This document shows positions 6,599 through 14,259 of a stretch of 16,728 bases of DNA, piece by piece. Each line of letters begins with the position of its first letter. Position 1 is the stretch's first letter. Position numbers and translations under genes: made by a program. The stretch covers positions 1 through 16,728 of the forward strand of contig CAIOSL010000049.1 of NCBI GenBank assembly GCA_903861015.1, in the 5' to 3' direction. Source of the stretch: an uncultured bacterium. Its GTDB lineage: Bacteria > Patescibacteriota > Saccharimonadia > Saccharimonadales > Saccharimonadaceae. The notes under the pieces are model-generated. The model did no database searches, was not told the DNA's origin, and saw only the letters and a list, made by a program, of their open reading frames with translations.

Positions 6599-6627
6599 AT
6601 TATAACCGTTAAAGTGTAAAAGTTCAA
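6599..6627 (-). promoter_or_regulatory. rpsB promoter
   Basis: Minus-strand TTGAAC (6627-6622), 17-base spacer and TATAAT (6604-6599) form a near-consensus sigma-70-type promoter. Transcription should begin near 6592. It is divergent from the rpmE promoter, with 29 bases between the two -35 boxes. Confidence 0.9.
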
Positions 6628-6656
6628 TGCCCCGCCATAAATCAAGTAATAATCCT

Positions 6657-6685
6657 TTGACATTTGCAAAGAAAACAGATACAAT
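6657..6685 (+). promoter_or_regulatory. rpmE promoter, near-leaderless
   Basis: TTGACA (6657-6662), 17-base spacer and TACAAT (6680-6685) match the sigma-70 consensus almost exactly. Transcription should start at 6691-6693, only 3-5 bases before the ATG at 6696. This rules out the in-frame ATG codons at 6627 and 6684, the latter lying inside the -10 box. Confidence 0.9.
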
Positions 6686-6695
6686 GTTACAGATT

Positions 6696-7004
6696 ATGAA
6701 AAGCAAATTACACCCAACCGAATATCGCCCTGTCGTATTTAGCGACGAGGCTGCTGGGTTTGCGTTCTTGACCCAGTCTACGGCGCAGACTACCGAAACC
6801 ATTAAATGGGAAGATGGCAACGAGTATCCACTCGTAAAAATCCACATCTCATCGGCATCTCACCCATTCTTTACAGGTGAAGAAAAGATCATCGACACCG
6901 AAGGACGCGTCGATCGTTACAAAGCCAAATTTGCTATGGCCGAAGCCCGCAAACAAGCTTTGATCAGCAAAGCCAAAAAAGCTGCCAAGAAATCAGACAA
7001 GTAG
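6696..7004 (+). CDS. rpmE2: 50S ribosomal protein L31, type B
   Basis: A 102-residue protein beginning [20 protein letters not shown]. The 'HPx[17 protein letters not shown]' opening, '[20 protein letters not shown]' and '[21 protein letters not shown]' are diagnostic of type B L31. No zinc-binding cysteines are present, as expected for this zinc-independent (C-) form. A lysine- and alanine-rich tail of about 25 residues extends beyond the usual L31 core and probably contacts rRNA. The start is fixed by the promoter, whose transcript begins a few bases upstream; there is no Shine-Dalgarno. The gene is followed by its own terminator, so it is probably monocistronic. Confidence 0.95.
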   Translation: MKSKLHPTEYRPVVFSDEAAGFAFLTQSTAQTTETIKWEDGNEYPLVKIHISSASHPFFTGEEKIIDTEGRVDRYKAKFAMAEARKQALISKAKKAAKKSDK

Positions 7005-7014
7005 CTTGGTCTAT

Positions 7015-7049
7015 AAAAAGAGGTTGTCGCTTGCGATAGCCTCTTTTTT
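7015..7049 (+). terminator. rpmE intrinsic terminator
   Basis: AAAAAGAGGTTGTCGC (7015-7030) pairs with GCGATAGCCTCTTTTT (7033-7048) with two G-T wobbles and a tight CTTG-type loop, ending in six T residues. It begins 10 bases past the rpmE stop. Confidence 0.88.
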
Positions 7050-7057
7050 GTTACAAT
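7049..7057 (+). promoter_or_regulatory. prfA extended -10 promoter
   Basis: TGT-TACAAT is an extended -10 element whose TG begins in the last T of the rpmE terminator. The predicted start near 7064 gives a leader of about 23 bases with CAGGA (7077-7081) 5 bases before the prfA ATG. No good -35 is seen. Confidence 0.6.
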
Positions 7058-7086
7058 AGATTATAGATTTTAATAACAGGAATATT

Positions 7087-8157
7087 ATGGCCAAGATATC
7101 AATCAACATCGACGACCTGAAAAACGAAAAAACCGAACTTACAACTTTTTTATCGTCTCCGTATGCCTACGCCGACCCTGACTATACCTCCAAAAATCGC
7201 CGTCTGGCCGAGCTAGATCGTGTTCTGGACAAGGCAGTTTTGCGCCAAACTCTCGAAAATCAGCTAGTCGAAGCTAAGGAATTAGCGTCAGGCAATGATG
7301 AGCTGGCCGAAATCGCCAAGGCCGAAGTCGAAGACATCAAAAATCGATTGGACGGTATCGAAAATGACCTGTTTGTGATGTTAACACCAAAAGACCCCAA
7401 TGACGAAAAGAACATCTTGGTTGAAATTAGAGCTGGCGCTGGTGGCGACGAAGCCAGCCTGTTTGCGGCCGAATTATACCGCATGTACTTGCGTTATTGC
7501 GAAACCCATTCGCTAAAAACCAGCCTGATTAGCGAAAGCGCCAATGACACCGGCGGCACCAAGGAAGTCATATTTGAAGTCAAGGGCGAAGCTCCGTATT
7601 CGAAGTTAAAGTTTGAATCAGGCGTTCACCGCGTACAACGGATTCCCTCCACCGAGTCACAAGGCCGTATTCACACCAGCACCGTAACTGTCGCAGTTTT
7701 GCCAGCCGCCGAAGAAGCCGACATCGAGATTTTGCCATCGGATCTTCGAATTGACATCTATCGTTCGGGTGGGCATGGTGGTCAAAGCGTCAACACAACC
7801 GACAGCGCTGTTCGCATCACTCACATCCCAAGCGGCATGGTCGTTATCAACCAAGACGAAAAATCGCAGATCAAAAACAAAGAGAAGGCCATGGGGGTTT
7901 TGCGTAGTCGTTTGCTGCAACAAAAAATCGACGCCGAACAAGCCAAACTGACCGCTGAACGCCGTAGCCTGATTGGATCCGGCGATCGCTCCGAGAAAAT
8001 TCGAACATATAACTTCCCTCAAGATCGAATCACCGACCACCGTATTGGCTATTCGCGCAGCAACATTACTGGCGCTATGAACGGCGACATCGAGGACCTG
8101 GTCGAACAATTACAAAATTATGAACGCGAAATCAACGCCCAAAACGCCAGTCATTAA
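7087..8157 (+). CDS. prfA: Peptide chain release factor 1
   Basis: A 356-residue class I release factor that reads UAA and UAG stops. The catalytic GGQ (231-233, in '[20 protein letters not shown]') enters the peptidyl transferase centre. The codon-recognition tripeptide in '[14 protein letters not shown]' is PST (187-189), the RF1-type PxT class rather than RF2's SPF. The common versions are PAT or PVT, so Ser at the middle position is a mild variant. The N-terminal coiled-coil domain covers about 1-100, and '[17 protein letters not shown]' (114-130) is typical. It is immediately followed by prmC, whose product methylates the GGQ glutamine; the genes overlap by 38 bases. Stops TAA, TAG and TGA all occur in the window, so RF2 should exist elsewhere. 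Confidence 0.98.
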   Translation: MAKISINIDDLKNEKTELTTFLSSPYAYADPDYTSKNRRLAELDRVLDKAVLRQTLENQLVEAKELASGNDELAEIAKAEVEDIKNRLDGIENDLFVMLTPKDPNDEKNILVEIRAGAGGDEASLFAAELYRMYLRYCETHSLKTSLISESANDTGGTKEVIFEVKGEAPYSKLKFESGVHRVQRIPSTESQGRIHTSTVTVAVLPAAEEADIEILPSDLRIDIYRSGGHGGQSVNTTDSAVRITHIPSGMVVINQDEKSQIKNKEKAMGVLRSRLLQQKIDAEQAKLTAERRSLIGSGDRSEKIRTYNFPQDRITDHRIGYSRSNITGAMNGDIEDLVEQLQNYEREINAQNASH

Positions 8158-8956
8158 AGACTGGTTAGCATCGGCCGGCAAACGTCTGCAGCTAGCTGGC
8201 ATTAACAGCTGGCGACTAGATGCCGAGTTAATTTTATGTCACGCGGTCCAATGCGACCGAACATTTCTGCATGCTCATCCCGAATACCAGCTCAAAGACA
8301 ATCAATTAACTGCAGCCGACGTATATCTTAGTCAAAGACTCAACCGTCAACCGATTGCCTATATCGTTGGCTATAAAGAGTTTTATGGTCGACAGTTTGT
8401 CGTCACGCCAGATACCTTAATCCCCCGCCCTGAATCAGAAGATTTAATAACTTTACTTAGCCAATTGTCACTAACTGATAACCTAGAGCTACTTGATGTG
8501 GGCTGCGGTAGTGGTTGTTTGGGCATAACCGCCAAATTAGAGTTTCCAAAACTAAATGTCAGCCTGATTGACGTCAGTGACTCCGCCCTGAAAGTCGCCA
8601 CCCTAAACGCCAAAAACTTGCTAGCGAATGTTGCAATAATCAAAAGTGACCTTTTGGACGAATACCCCGGGATTGCCGACATAATAATTGCCAATCTGCC
8701 CTACGTCGACGCCGACTGGGAGCGTTCACCCGAGACTAATCACGAACCAGCCCTGGCGCTATTTGCAGGCAACAACGGCAAAGCCTTGATCGAAAAATTA
8801 ATTGCTCAAACCGAAGGAAAACTGTCACCGAAGGGTTGTTTAATCATCGAGGCCGACCCCGAGCAACACGATCCATTAATAGCAACCGCAAAACAAAATA
8901 ATTTTATACTAATCGACCAGCTTAACTACGGCCTAAGTTTTAGACGCCAGTACTAA
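8120..8956 (+). CDS. prmC: Release factor glutamine methyltransferase PrmC
   Basis: A 278-residue SAM-dependent methyltransferase that modifies the glutamine of the RF1 GGQ motif. The N-terminal helical substrate domain has '[20 protein letters not shown]' and '[11 protein letters not shown]' (about 76-110). The Rossmann domain has motif I '[13 protein letters not shown]' (124-136) and the acidic 'LIDVSDSAL'. The catalytic NPPY motif reads NLPY here (192-195, in '[12 protein letters not shown]'): Asn and the Pro-Tyr pair are kept, the first Pro is Leu. The start (ATG 8120) overlaps prfA by 38 bases, and no strong Shine-Dalgarno is evident, suggesting coupling. The 3' end overlaps the convergent membrane-protein gene by 17 bases. 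Confidence 0.95.
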   Translation: MNAKSTPKTPVIKDWLASAGKRLQLAGINSWRLDAELILCHAVQCDRTFLHAHPEYQLKDNQLTAADVYLSQRLNRQPIAYIVGYKEFYGRQFVVTPDTLIPRPESEDLITLLSQLSLTDNLELLDVGCGSGCLGITAKLEFPKLNVSLIDVSDSALKVATLNAKNLLANVAIIKSDLLDEYPGIADIIIANLPYVDADWERSPETNHEPALALFAGNNGKALIEKLIAQTEGKLSPKGCLIIEADPEQHDPLIATAKQNNFILIDQLNYGLSFRRQY

Positions 8957-9743
8957 CGCCGTTAAATGCCAGCATTAGCGCGCTAATGATTCCAATCGAA
9001 AACAAAAGTGGCATTATAATGTCGTTAAACCTAACCTTTTGATAATGAAAGAATGAATCATACGATTTATAAACCACAAAGCCAAAACACAGCATAACGA
9101 TAGAAACCTGCGGCAACAACAGCCCGTTAATTATCGGTAATCGGTAAGCAATCGTCCAGTGGTATGCCAACCAGCCGATTTCGGCCATTACCAAGCCCCA
9201 GGCCAAGCTCAAGAAAAGAATATGGCTTTCATCATCGTACGAATTCAAAACATGATGCGCCACCACATAACCCACCAACCACACCAACAAAACCACCGGT
9301 GACGACATCCAACCATATGCCAAACTATATATGGCTGTAATTCCCACAAACAATGCCACGGCAGCCTGCATAACTATAAAATGCCGTTTGGATTTTGGTT
9401 TTAAATAAATCAGCCAAGCAATATCCAGCAAAACCAAAATCGACTGAGTTATAAAGATTTGCCAATCGCTAATATTAGCCTGGTTAACGTTATACAAGAA
9501 AACCGCATAACTTATGCTAACAATTATACTAACCATGTTGGCCTGGATATTAGCTACCCAAAACCTTGGTCGAACCGCAAAAATCCGCCATTTGCTCAAC
9601 AAGACCAAGCCAAAAGCTGGCCAAAGCGAGTTAGCTACCCTGACAATAACCATCATAGCTACCGCCAAGCCAATATTTAATACAACGTAGACTATCTCGT
9701 TCAGTAACGTACGACGTCGTTTAACAAGTTTCAAAAACTCCAT
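8940..9743 (-). CDS. Conserved polytopic membrane protein, function unknown
   Basis: A 267-residue, very hydrophobic protein. Hydrophobic segments are seen at about 16-36, 39-50, 66-86, 97-115, 123-143, 148-166, 175-195, 204-225 and 241-261, giving 7-9 membrane helices and no signal peptide. After the first helices there is a basic 'KWRIFAVRPRFWVANIQANM' stretch. A loop between helices holds 'AHHVLNSYDDESH' (162-174), rich in His and acidic residues. I recognise no characterised family; its style resembles conserved membrane proteins of Saccharibacteria. It lies 29 bases downstream of the LCP gene but has its own extended -10 promoter in that gap. Its 3' end overlaps prmC on the opposite strand by 17 bases. 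Confidence 0.85.
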   Translation of the reverse strand: MEFLKLVKRRRTLLNEIVYVVLNIGLAVAMMVIVRVANSLWPAFGLVLLSKWRIFAVRPRFWVANIQANMVSIIVSISYAVFLYNVNQANISDWQIFITQSILVLLDIAWLIYLKPKSKRHFIVMQAAVALFVGITAIYSLAYGWMSSPVVLLVWLVGYVVAHHVLNSYDDESHILFLSLAWGLVMAEIGWLAYHWTIAYRLPIINGLLLPQVSIVMLCFGFVVYKSYDSFFHYQKVRFNDIIMPLLFSIGIISALMLAFNGVSTGV

Positions 9744-9753
9744 ATTTAAAACC

Positions 9754-9762
9754 AGTATAGCA
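9754..9762 (-). promoter_or_regulatory. Extended -10 promoter of the 8940-9743 membrane protein
   Basis: Minus-strand TGC-TATACT ends 10 bases before the ATG at 9743. No Shine-Dalgarno lies between, so a near-leaderless mRNA is predicted. Confidence 0.6.
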
Positions 9763-9772
9763 TGCGCAAGGT

Positions 9773-11431
9773 CTAGTTGTTAGTGTCGCCAAAGACGATC
9801 ACAAACTTGACGGTATCGGTAACAGCGATCGGCGGCTTGGTCTTTTTAATGGTCACGTTATACAAACTCGACAACCGACCAGCCGTCGCCAAGCTATCAT
9901 CACCTATCTGATAAATATCTACACTGTCATACGTACCACTCGGTGCATTGCCGACTGATGCGATCGTATATCCGGCCGCCGTCAATGAATCAGCCTTGGT
10001 CTGAGCATAACCCGCCTTATCGGTGGCGTTCAAAACCACAATCGGTGCCGCCTCACGAGCAACCGGATCACTGTTTAGGTTCTTTTTTATAAAAGCCCGT
10101 ATCTCGCTATAGTCATAAATACCAGCCGATGGCCTAACGATACTGGCGCCATTATAATTACCAGTTGTTACCACCGAATCGTCCTGGCCAACCAAACTCA
10201 AAGTCTGGATATTTTCTTGTTTTACGTCACTGGCGATTTGCATCAACGTCCTAATCTCGCTGGTTTGAATATTTGTTCGAAGGTTGCTGCCCAGGGCATC
10301 AATCAACTGCGTAACGGTGCCAATGTTGGTCAAAACGCCAGTCGTCATGGCTTTTTCTTTGATTGCCATAATAATCTTTTGTTGATTTTTTTCGCGATCA
10401 AAGTTTGAATTACTCAATCCATAAGTTGGCGCCACATCACCGCGGGCCATCGACAAATACAATGCATGAGCCCCGTCCAAATGATGAACACCATTGGTGT
10501 ATTTAACCAGATAACAAGTGTAGTTGCAGCGCCAATCAAAATTGCGGTCAAAGACACCCGGGTCACCGTTGCTACCCTCCACATCAACATCTACGCCACC
10601 AACCGCGTCGACAATCTGCTTAATAACCGTGTGGTTAACATGGACTCCGTATTGAATATCCAGGCCAAAGATATCGCCAACAAACTTCTGTGTTTTGGTT
10701 AATCGATCCTGCTCGGCATCAGCCGTATTGCCGTCGTTACTACAGCTAAAATAGACGTTTATCTTGCCTGAATAGCCCGAATAACAAGACGTGCCATATT
10801 GGACATACAAATCGCGCGGCACACTAAACATATAAATATTCTTGTTGGTCTGATCGACACTAATAACCATCATCGAATCAGTTAAATTGGCGCCATCATG
10901 CCCGGGGTCATCCTCGGATGTACCAAGCAGCAAAAAGTTACTGCGGCCGTTTGCATCTTGTTTTAAGGGTTGGTTTTTAAGAATATCCAGTATATTACCT
11001 TGGAAGATATTATTGCCCGCACTAGTCACCTTATACGCCGTATAGCCTGCCAGGCCAGCCGCCCCGACGCCAACTATTAACAGCAAGATCAAAAAGTATC
11101 TCAAAATTCGACGCCACAAACTGCGCGGCCTTTTCGCCCGACGCTCTTGTCTTGCCAGGCGACGGCGTTGACGTCGACTAAGCTTTTTAACTGGCATATC
11201 GTCGCCATCGATATTCAACAATGATTCATCAATATCGGTTCGCCCAACGGCTCGGCCAGCTTTGTGTTCACCAAAGTTACTTTTGCTATCCTCATGAGCG
11301 ACATGCACTTCTCGACCAACCGATATCTCGTCGGCTGATTCTGCCAAACTAGTACTATTAACAGTCGTGCCTAGTTGCTCACCAGATCGCCTAGGGCGAA
11401 AGCCGTCAATTGAAGAATTTTTTTTGCTCAT
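9773..11431 (-). CDS. LytR-CpsA-Psr (LCP) family protein with LytR C-terminal domain
   Basis: A 552-residue membrane-anchored enzyme. LCP proteins transfer glycopolymers from undecaprenyl-phosphate carriers to the cell wall outside the membrane. A long cytosolic N-terminus (1-107) ends in a very basic stretch ('RRQRRRLARQERRAKRPRS'). One membrane helix lies at about 110-132. The LCP domain (about 165-365) shows 'NFLLLGTSEDDPG', 'LTDSMMVISVD' with D185, 'SVPRDLYV' with R206, 'VDAVGGVDVDVEG', 'HLDGAHALYLSMARGD' and 'FDREKNQQKIIMAI'. A LytR_C domain follows at about 463-550 ('APIVVLNATDKAGYAQTKADSL'). Four cysteines (216, 230, 302, 306) lie in extracellular inserts of the catalytic domain. It is divergent from lepB, and uppS in this window makes the lipid carrier such enzymes use. 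No Shine-Dalgarno precedes the ATG. Confidence 0.93.
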   Translation of the reverse strand: MSKKNSSIDGFRPRRSGEQLGTTVNSTSLAESADEISVGREVHVAHEDSKSNFGEHKAGRAVGRTDIDESLLNIDGDDMPVKKLSRRQRRRLARQERRAKRPRSLWRRILRYFLILLLIVGVGAAGLAGYTAYKVTSAGNNIFQGNILDILKNQPLKQDANGRSNFLLLGTSEDDPGHDGANLTDSMMVISVDQTNKNIYMFSVPRDLYVQYGTSCYSGYSGKINVYFSCSNDGNTADAEQDRLTKTQKFVGDIFGLDIQYGVHVNHTVIKQIVDAVGGVDVDVEGSNGDPGVFDRNFDWRCNYTCYLVKYTNGVHHLDGAHALYLSMARGDVAPTYGLSNSNFDREKNQQKIIMAIKEKAMTTGVLTNIGTVTQLIDALGSNLRTNIQTSEIRTLMQIASDVKQENIQTLSLVGQDDSVVTTGNYNGASIVRPSAGIYDYSEIRAFIKKNLNSDPVAREAAPIVVLNATDKAGYAQTKADSLTAAGYTIASVGNAPSGTYDSVDIYQIGDDSLATAGRLSSLYNVTIKKTKPPIAVTDTVKFVIVFGDTNN

Positions 11432-11439
11432 AAATACTT

Positions 11440-11476
11440 ATATTACTATACCTAACTTACGTTCATATTAAAACAA
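11440..11476 (-). promoter_or_regulatory. LCP gene promoter region
   Basis: Minus-strand TATAGT (11450-11445) is preceded by TTAGG and, 20 bases upstream, by TTGTTT (11476-11471). This is the same arrangement as at proS. A second box TAATAT (11445-11440) would end 8 bases before the ATG. Either gives a leader of roughly 0-7 bases. It lies in the 101-base divergent region shared with lepB. Confidence 0.45.
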
Positions 11477-11517
11477 CTAGCATAAGTTATTTTATATCAA
11501 TTACACCGTAAACCATG

Positions 11518-11523
11518 TATAGT
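11518..11523 (+). promoter_or_regulatory. lepB -10 box
   Basis: TATAGT ends 9 bases before the ATG at 11533, matching the near-leaderless spacing seen at frr and proS. It follows the alternative ATG at 11515, which would then not be transcribed. The -35 is weak. Confidence 0.45.
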
Positions 11524-11532
11524 AAGTCAGTA

Positions 11533-12132
11533 ATGAATAGTCATTTAATTAAACGTTTGCCGCCAATCAGAGATGTTATCAACATCGCTATCTTTATTGT
11601 ATGCGTCTTAATTGGCACACTTTTAATCAATACTTTTGTTTTTCGAAGCTTCAGCGTCGTTGGTCCAAGCATGGAAAAAACTCTCTACACCGGCGACAGA
11701 CTGATCGTTAATCGGTTACCCGTCACTTGGGCCCAGATCCAAAACAAAACCTACACGCCAGATCGCGGTCAGATAATCGTTTTTAAGAATCCCCAATTTA
11801 CAAATGGTCTCAGCGACGAATATATAGTCAAGCGCGTCATCGCCTTTCCGGGCGAGCATGTCGTTCTGGCTAACGGCCACTACACCGTCTATAACAGCGC
11901 CAACCCCGATGGCTTCAACCCAGATGACACCAATGGTGGCAAACCAGGATCACCAACCAGTGGCGAAGTCGATACAATCGTCCCGTCTAACGAACTGTTC
12001 GTATCAGGCGACCACCGTCAAGGATCGTATTCTTACGATTCACGCAATGGCCTAGGCACCATACCACTTTACGACGTCGTTGGACCGGTCGCACTGCGCA
12101 TCTTCCCTTTCAACAAAATTCAGACGTTCTAG
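11533..12132 (+). CDS. lepB: Signal peptidase I
   Basis: A 199-residue membrane-bound serine protease that removes signal peptides from exported proteins. One membrane helix lies at about 16-36. Then come the catalytic box 'SVVGPSMEKTLYTGDRLIVN' with Ser46, the lysine general base in 'YIVKRVIAFPGE' (Lys100), and the late boxes 'ELFVSGDHRQGSYSYDSRNG' and 'VVGPVALRIFPF'. An insert of about 30 residues rich in Asp, Gly, Asn and Pro sits between boxes D and E. The start at 11533 is preferred because a TATAGT box lies just before it; an in-frame ATG at 11515 would add six residues. It is divergent from the LCP gene and convergent with parB, with only 8 bases between stop codons and no evident terminator. 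Confidence 0.95.
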   Translation: MNSHLIKRLPPIRDVINIAIFIVCVLIGTLLINTFVFRSFSVVGPSMEKTLYTGDRLIVNRLPVTWAQIQNKTYTPDRGQIIVFKNPQFTNGLSDEYIVKRVIAFPGEHVVLANGHYTVYNSANPDGFNPDDTNGGKPGSPTSGEVDTIVPSNELFVSGDHRQGSYSYDSRNGLGTIPLYDVVGPVALRIFPFNKIQTF

Positions 12133-12140
12133 AACAATCT

Positions 12141-13043
12141 CTAGCCGAGTAGCTTTTGGATACGCTCAAACTCTTGTTCGTTTTTAAACTTGATCGTAAT
12201 TCGACCAGCGCCGCTAGAATTGGTTTGAATGTTGACATCAGCTTTTAAATGATTCTGAATGCGTTTTAATTGTTGGCCATAAGGCTGCTCGCTAATCTGC
12301 CTGGCCGTCGATACTACCGCATTAGCCCGATTTTTCTTCAGGTCAACCACAAATTGTTCGATCCGACGTGATGGCCACTGCTCAACAACAATACGCGGCA
12401 AAACTTTGTCTATTACTTCATTATCCAGGCCAATCAACGGCCGAGCTTGACCTTCTGACATTTCACCATCAACAATCGCCTGACGGACTGATTGCGGCAA
12501 CTTTAACAGACGCAAGGTGTTACTTATCGTACTCTTTGACCTATTGCCAACGCGATGACCGATCTGCTCCAACGTAAGATTAAATTGATCGCGCAACTTC
12601 AAATAAGCCGTAGCGGTTTCCATAGCATTCAAATCTGCTCGTTGCAGGTTTTCGATTAATGATATCTCGAGTTTATGCTGATCGGTTAGGGTGCGCACCA
12701 AGGCCGGAATCTTGTCCAAACCCGCCAGTTTCGACGCCCTAAATCGCCGTTCACCAGCAACAATTTGATAACCACCGTTTTTATGAGATGTAACAATAAT
12801 TGGCTGCAAGACGCCATGCTGACTAATCGAAGAGGCTAATTCGTCCAGCTCCGCCTGATCAAACTGGCGGCGCGGCTGATCTGGGTCGACAATAATCTGA
12901 TCGAGTTTTATTTGACGCAATTCACTAACTTGTTGATCCTGGTGGGCTGTAGGGTCAAAAGATTCGTCTAGTAAATCAGTTGGGATTAATGATTCAAAAC
13001 CTCGCCCCAAACCCCTTTTAGTATTCTTATCAAAGACCGACAC
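12141..13043 (-). CDS. parB: Chromosome partitioning protein ParB
   Basis: A 300-residue DNA-binding partition protein. The start 'KRGLGRGFESLIP' matches the ParA-interacting N-terminus of chromosomal ParB. The CTPase/ParB core has 'IKLDQIIVDPDQPRRQF', 'HGVLQPIIV', 'GYQIVAGERRFRASKLAGLDKIPALV' with GERRFRA (97-103), and 'EISLIENLQRADLNAMETA' (ENLQR 131-135). The helix-turn-helix follows at about 155-185 ('TLEQIGHRVGNRSKSTISNTLRLLKLP'). A C-terminal dimerisation segment ends the protein. It starts with GTG at 13043, with a perfect AAAGGAGGTG upstream inside parA, which it overlaps by 14 bases. No canonical parS palindrome was noticed in the window. Confidence 0.97.
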   Translation of the reverse strand: MSVFDKNTKRGLGRGFESLIPTDLLDESFDPTAHQDQQVSELRQIKLDQIIVDPDQPRRQFDQAELDELASSISQHGVLQPIIVTSHKNGGYQIVAGERRFRASKLAGLDKIPALVRTLTDQHKLEISLIENLQRADLNAMETATAYLKLRDQFNLTLEQIGHRVGNRSKSTISNTLRLLKLPQSVRQAIVDGEMSEGQARPLIGLDNEVIDKVLPRIVVEQWPSRRIEQFVVDLKKNRANAVVSTARQISEQPYGQQLKRIQNHLKADVNIQTNSSGAGRITIKFKNEQEFERIQKLLG

Positions 13044-13797
13044 GATTAATCACCTCCTTTGTAAACGCTTTGTAGGCTCTCGCCCCTTTCGAAAAACGGT
13101 CATAAGCTCCAATTGGCAATCCATGACTGGGCGCCTCGGCCAAACGAATATTACGTGGAATCACTGCAGCAAAGACTTTGCCCGGAAAATGCTTTTTGAT
13201 TTCTTCGTGGACCTGGCCACTCAATGTCGTCCTAGAGTCCATCATTGTCGGCAGAACGCCCAACAGCTCTAGTGTCGGGTTCATACCTTTGCGAATTAAC
13301 TTCATAGTCTCCAGCAGCTGTCCCAAGCCCTCCAGCGCATAAAACTCGGCCTGAACCGGCAGCAAGACATAATTAGCCGCCACCAGGCCATTAACCGTTA
13401 GCAAACTCAAACTCGGCGGACTGTCGATCACGACCACGTCATAGGCCCCAGTGCTAGCCTCAATTGCTTGCTTCAACCTCGAAAAACGACGTTCGGCCTG
13501 TGCCAGTTGGACCTCTGTATTAGCTAAATCTGGTATAGTTGGCGCCAAAAAGAAGTTATTATATTTGGTGGCAATCACAATCTGATCCAGGGTAGCTTGC
13601 TCCATAGCTACATCCGCCATAGTTAATTGTAAAGCTTGTTTATCAACCCCCAGGCCACTAGTAGCGTTGCCTTGAGGATCAAAATCAATTAGCAAGGTCT
13701 TCTTGCCCAACTTTGATAAATAATACGACAAATTGACAGCCGTCGTCGTTTTGCCAACACCGCCCTTTTGGTTAGTAACTGTTATAACCGTCGTCAC
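13030..13797 (-). CDS. parA: Chromosome partitioning ATPase ParA (Soj family)
   Basis: A 255-residue deviant Walker ATPase that binds nucleoid DNA when ATP-bound and moves ParB-bound origins. The Walker A motif is 'NQKGGVGKTTTAVNL' (9-23). Later blocks are 'KKTLLIDFDPQGNATSGLG' (Walker A'), 'YDVVVIDSPPSLSLLTVNGL' (Walker B region), and 'FAAVIPRNIRLAEAPSHGLPI'. The start is GTG at 13797, at the expected family N-terminus (MTTVITVTNQKGG). An AGAGGG purine run lies about 12 bases upstream, rather far. It has an extended -10 promoter directly after the rplU terminator and forms an overlapping pair with parB. Confidence 0.98.
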   Translation of the reverse strand: MTTVITVTNQKGGVGKTTTAVNLSYYLSKLGKKTLLIDFDPQGNATSGLGVDKQALQLTMADVAMEQATLDQIVIATKYNNFFLAPTIPDLANTEVQLAQAERRFSRLKQAIEASTGAYDVVVIDSPPSLSLLTVNGLVAANYVLLPVQAEFYALEGLGQLLETMKLIRKGMNPTLELLGVLPTMMDSRTTLSGQVHEEIKKHFPGKVFAAVIPRNIRLAEAPSHGLPIGAYDRFSKGARAYKAFTKEVINRVGL

Positions 13798-13826
13798 TTG
13801 TTTATATTCCCTCTCTCTTTGGGACC

Positions 13827-13835
13827 ATTATACCA
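13827..13835 (-). promoter_or_regulatory. parAB extended -10 promoter
   Basis: Minus-strand TGG-TATAAT is a full extended -10 element. The expected start near 13820 gives a leader of about 23 bases containing AGAGAGAGGGA. It lies 10 bases beyond the 3' edge of the rplU terminator stem. No -35 is evident. Confidence 0.7.
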
Positions 13836-13845
13836 TGAGCATTTA

Positions 13846-13877
13846 AAAAAATCCCCGCTTAGTGGCGGGGATTTTTT
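13846..13877 (-). terminator. rplU intrinsic terminator
   Basis: AAAAAATCCCCGC (13846-13858) and GCGGGGATTTTTT (13865-13877) form a perfect 13-bp stem with a 6-base loop. On the minus strand it ends in a run of seven T residues. It starts 7 bases past the rplU stop. Confidence 0.95.
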
Positions 13878-13883
13878 AAAGAT

Positions 13884-14192
13884 TTACTTGATCGATACGA
13901 TTTCGATCTTGCTGTATTTTTGGCGATGACCGTTTTCTTTGTGAACGCGCTTTTTGGCTTTGTAGCGGATAACGCGAATTTTATCACCTTTAACGAGATC
14001 GTCGACAACCTTAGCGGTTACCTTAACACCCTCAACGGTTGGCTTGCCGACCAGCGTTTTGTCGCCATCGATAACCAACAGTGCGTCTAAAGTGAGCTCT
14101 TTTGTGCCTTCCTGGAGGAGGTCCACCAGTAGGGTCTCTTTTTCGGCGACAATATATTGTTTGCCACCGACCTTAACGACTGCTTTTGTCAT
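13884..14192 (-). CDS. rplU: 50S ribosomal protein L21
   Basis: A 102-residue protein of standard L21 length. The start 'KAVVKVGGKQYIVAEKETLLVDLL' and the end 'KIRVIRYKAKKRVHKENGHRQKYSKIEIVSI' are diagnostic (the GHRQ...I motif binds 23S rRNA). AGGA lies 8 bases before the ATG. In most bacteria rpmA (L27) follows directly, but here a terminator and then parA follow, so rplU appears to be transcribed alone. Confidence 0.97.
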   Translation of the reverse strand: MTKAVVKVGGKQYIVAEKETLLVDLLQEGTKELTLDALLVIDGDKTLVGKPTVEGVKVTAKVVDDLVKGDKIRVIRYKAKKRVHKENGHRQKYSKIEIVSIK

Positions 14193-14230
14193 TTAATCAT
14201 TCCTAATTACTTTTTACTAATCAATTGTCA

Positions 14231-14259
14231 ACTATAACAGATAGCGCTTGGTTTTACAA
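14231..14259 (-). promoter_or_regulatory. rplU promoter
   Basis: Minus-strand TTGTAA (14259-14254), a 17-base spacer ending in TGT, and TATAGT (14236-14231) give both a -35 and an extended -10. The -35 coincides with the last codons and stop of the galU-like gene. The predicted leader is about 32 bases and contains the Shine-Dalgarno. Confidence 0.78.

Noticed and set aside
6563..6847. Open frame of 94 codons on the minus strand across rpmE and its promoter
   Set aside because: It lies antisense to the well-supported L31 gene and crosses both divergent promoters, and its product resembles no protein.
7657..8109. 150-codon minus-strand frame inside prfA
   Set aside because: Shadow frame of RF1, whose conserved motifs are fully present on the plus strand; no start signals.
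8973..8988. Perfect palindrome CATTAGCGCGCTAATG near the prmC/membrane-protein convergence
   Set aside because: It has no U tract and lies inside the coding sequence of the minus-strand gene, so it is not convincing as a terminator; possibly chance.
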